Positions 6,252 to 7,746 of a DNA stretch of 7,746 nucleotides are shown here, in pieces. The stretch comes from Eudoraea sp. Lineage in GTDB: Bacteria > Bacteroidota > Bacteroidia > Flavobacteriales > Flavobacteriaceae. Every line of letters starts with the position of its first letter. Position 1 is the stretch's first letter. A model generated the notes under the pieces. The model searched no databases. It saw only the letters and a program-made list of their open reading frames with translations, and was not told the origin of the DNA. The position numbers and the translations under genes are program-made. The stretch is taken from assembly GCA_013042925.1 (NCBI GenBank), contig JABDPH010000025.1, forward strand, positions 1 through 7,746, given 5' to 3'.

Positions 6252-7454
6252 TTAGTCGTTGGTCATGATGAATAATGGCAGCATTTCAAAGTTTTTATAA
6301 TATGGATGAAGTTTTGGACGGTTATAAAACTTCTCTACGTTTACGAATTTTTTAGTTTCTGTAACCACTTCTATAGGAACATGATCATAGCGACCATTTT
6401 TTAATACAACCATACGGCCATCAATACCTTTGAGTAATAGATCGAGAGCTAGATTCCCATAAGCGGTTGGCACCACAGAATCGATAAAATCAGGGTCACC
6501 ACAGCGGACCATATATCCCAGTTTTTGGTTGATTACATTTACCCTGTTTCCATTGTTATACTTTGGTGATATATTCTTTAATGCCAGTGAGACCTCATCC
6601 CCAATACCTCCAAGCTTGGCATGGCCAAAAGCATCTTTTTCAGCCCCTTCAAATTTCATTTCACCACCTTCAAAAGTTGCCCCTTCGGATATAAGGACAA
6701 TAGAATAGTTACTTGGGTTTTTATTTCTATCCTCAGTGAGCAGTTCAGCAAGCAATTCTATATTGAAAGGCACCTCGGGAATTAGACATCTATTCGCTGC
6801 ACCGGCCAAAGTGGGCAACATAGCCGTAAAGCCCGCATAACGTCCAAAAACTTCCAATACGAGAAATCTCTCGTGTGAGCCCGCTGCGGTCCGGAGACTA
6901 TTCGTAAGGCTAATGGTTCTTGTAACACAGGTACTAAAGCCTATACAATAATCCGTTCCAGGAACATCATTATCCATGGTTTTGGGAATAGCCATAACTT
7001 TTACACCTTGCTTAAAGAGATGCACAGCATAACTAAGTGTATCATCACCACCTATGGCAATTAAATGATCTACCCCCAACCAATCCAAGTTTTTGATAAC
7101 CTCTGGCGTTAGATCATTCATTTCTTTATTATAGGAATCACGTAAATGTTTAGGAACCATCAGGTTTGATACATGACTTGCCCGGGTCCTTGAAGTATGC
7201 AAGAAGGTACCACCGGTTCTGGCTGCTTTGTTCACGACAACCTGCGACAATTCGGTAAAGTTATTACTATTGTCATGTTTGTTGTTTCTAACGATATCTA
7301 TTAAACCTCCCCAACCTCTTCTAAAGCCTATTACCCTGTATCCCTCACGAATAGCCCTGAAGGTGACAGCCCGAATAGCCGGATTAAGTCCAGGGACATC
7401 TCCCCCTCCTGTTAAGATACCTATAGTTCCTTTAAATTTTTTAACTTTTGCCAT
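6252..7454 (-). CDS. pfkA: 6-phosphofructokinase, predicted pyrophosphate-type
   Basis: This 400-residue protein belongs to the PfkA family, which phosphorylates fructose 6-phosphate to fructose 1,6-bisphosphate in glycolysis. The family motifs are in order: GGGDVPGLNPAIRA (16-29) at the phosphate-donor site, GGDDT (135-139), PKTMDNDVPGTD (157-168) with catalytic D161 and D163, TRT with R179, EVFGRYAG (201-208), SEGA (256-259, E257) and LGYMVRCGDPDFID (312-325). Two positions are diagnostic. The residue matching E. coli G104 is D138 (GGDD), and that matching G124 is K158 (PKT). Aspartate and lysine there are typical of pyrophosphate-dependent enzymes, which are usually reversible and not under allosteric control. 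At 400 residues it is longer than the roughly 320-residue bacterial ATP enzyme. An organism like this may also carry an ATP-type paralogue. ATP use cannot be excluded from sequence alone. The ATG at 7454 places MAKVKKFKG just before the first beta-strand. Confidence 0.93.
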   Translation of the reverse strand: MAKVKKFKGTIGILTGGGDVPGLNPAIRAVTFRAIREGYRVIGFRRGWGGLIDIVRNNKHDNSNNFTELSQVVVNKAARTGGTFLHTSRTRASHVSNLMVPKHLRDSYNKEMNDLTPEVIKNLDWLGVDHLIAIGGDDTLSYAVHLFKQGVKVMAIPKTMDNDVPGTDYCIGFSTCVTRTISLTNSLRTAAGSHERFLVLEVFGRYAGFTAMLPTLAGAANRCLIPEVPFNIELLAELLTEDRNKNPSNYSIVLISEGATFEGGEMKFEGAEKDAFGHAKLGGIGDEVSLALKNISPKYNNGNRVNVINQKLGYMVRCGDPDFIDSVVPTAYGNLALDLLLKGIDGRMVVLKNGRYDHVPIEVVTETKKFVNVEKFYNRPKLHPYYKNFEMLPLFIMTND

Positions 7455-7622
7455 ATTGTATTGTATTTAATTACCTATTCAAAATCAGAATTAAAAAAGC
7501 CATGTTAAAGTACTAAATAATGCTGATATTCTTATTAAGATTTGCTAAAAAAACCTTAGAAATGAAGCCTTAAAATGGCTTTATCGCCGTATCTTTATAT
7601 GTAGATTGAAAACAGTAGAAAT
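7455..7622. promoter_or_regulatory. Divergent intergenic region between phosphofructokinase and aldolase genes
   Basis: These 168 AT-rich bases lie between the divergent starts of two genes for consecutive glycolytic steps. The plus strand has a near-consensus -7 element, TATCTTTA (7590-7597, last base differs from TAnnTTTG), about 26 bases before the aldolase ATG. On the minus strand the best match I see is TGATTTTG (7487-7480, second base differs), about 26 bases before the phosphofructokinase ATG. Neither has a clear TTG at -33. I see no riboswitch-like structure or small gene. Confidence 0.4.
7590..7597 (+). promoter_or_regulatory. Candidate aldolase promoter (-7 element)
   Basis: TATCTTTA matches seven of the eight positions of the pattern TAnnTTTG counting the two free ones, and lies at a suitable distance from the aldolase ATG for a leader of about 20 bases. 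The -33 region (about 7567-7573) has TTA instead of TTG. Confidence 0.3.
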
Positions 7623-7746
7623 ATGTCATTAAACATTGAGAAAATTTTAGGCAAAGAAGCTAGTTACCTGTTAGATCATACATGTAACACGGTAAAGAAA
7701 GAACATTTACATCTACCCGGTCCAGACTTTGTGGATCGTGTTATGA
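7623..7746 (+). CDS. fbaB: Class I fructose-bisphosphate aldolase, N-terminus (partial)
   Basis: The reading frame opens at ATG 7623 and remains open through 41 codons to the window edge. The translated start is MSLNIEKILGKEASYLLDHT followed by CNTVKKEHLHLPGPDFVDRV. I recognise this as the N-terminus of the bacterial class I (DhnA/FbaB-type) fructose-bisphosphate aldolase found in Bacteroidota, with the characteristic LHLPGPDFVDRV segment. The enzyme splits fructose 1,6-bisphosphate into dihydroxyacetone phosphate and glyceraldehyde 3-phosphate through a lysine Schiff base, but that lysine lies beyond the window. Its position back to back with a phosphofructokinase, whose product is its substrate, supports the call. 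The identification rests on about 41 residues recognised from memory. Confidence 0.78.
   Translation, partial: MSLNIEKILGKEASYLLDHTCNTVKKEHLHLPGPDFVDRVM

Noticed and set aside
7228..7470. Plus-strand 80-codon frame over the start of the phosphofructokinase gene
   Set aside because: It is antisense to the conserved nucleotide-binding region of the kinase and has no supporting features.
7496..7582. Eight-base inverted repeat AAAGCCAT / ATGGCTTT in the kinase-aldolase intergenic region
   Set aside because: The arms are 71 bases apart, do not extend, and such matches are expected by chance in AT-rich sequence; no riboswitch fold is evident.

Overview
The window looks like ordinary core chromosome of a marine-type member of the Flavobacteriaceae (phylum Bacteroidota). 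The base composition is AT-rich, Shine-Dalgarno-like sites are lacking, two genes start with TTG, promoter-like sites match the Bacteroidota consensus (TTG / TAnnTTTG), and the protein types (long LptD, MlaD-like Mce protein, amidase with a C-terminal SPOR-like domain) are those of this family. No mobile element, CRISPR array, tRNA or rRNA is visible, and I see no undescribed system.

Layout. On the minus strand, reading right to left from 2817, are a periplasmic N-acetylmuramoyl-L-alanine amidase (2817-1525), an MlaD/Mce-domain protein (1469-501) and, with no gap, the N-terminal membrane part of a protein resembling flavobacterial (Fe-S)-binding electron-transfer proteins (500 to beyond the left edge). 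On the plus strand, divergent from the amidase, are lptD (2949-5645) and ridA (5693-6073). A perfect 21-bp stem (6140-6192) lies between ridA and a convergent phosphofructokinase gene (7454-6252). Divergent from that gene, a class I fructose-bisphosphate aldolase gene starts at 7623 and runs off the right edge.

How the genes fit together. The left two thirds is an envelope-biogenesis neighbourhood: peptidoglycan cleavage (amidase), lipid transport across the periplasm (Mce protein) and insertion of lipopolysaccharide into the outer membrane (LptD). The amidase and lptD share a 131-bp divergent control region. The right third holds two consecutive enzymes of glycolysis, phosphofructokinase and aldolase, transcribed away from a common 168-bp intergenic region. 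The phosphofructokinase carries the two active-site residues typical of pyrophosphate-using enzymes rather than ATP-using ones, which is the most useful functional prediction here. RidA is a housekeeping enamine/imine deaminase.

Other points worth a look are the long perfect hairpin, the apparent absence of cysteine in LptD, the TTG starts, and a consensus-matching promoter for the amidase that overlaps the lptD start codon on the opposite strand.
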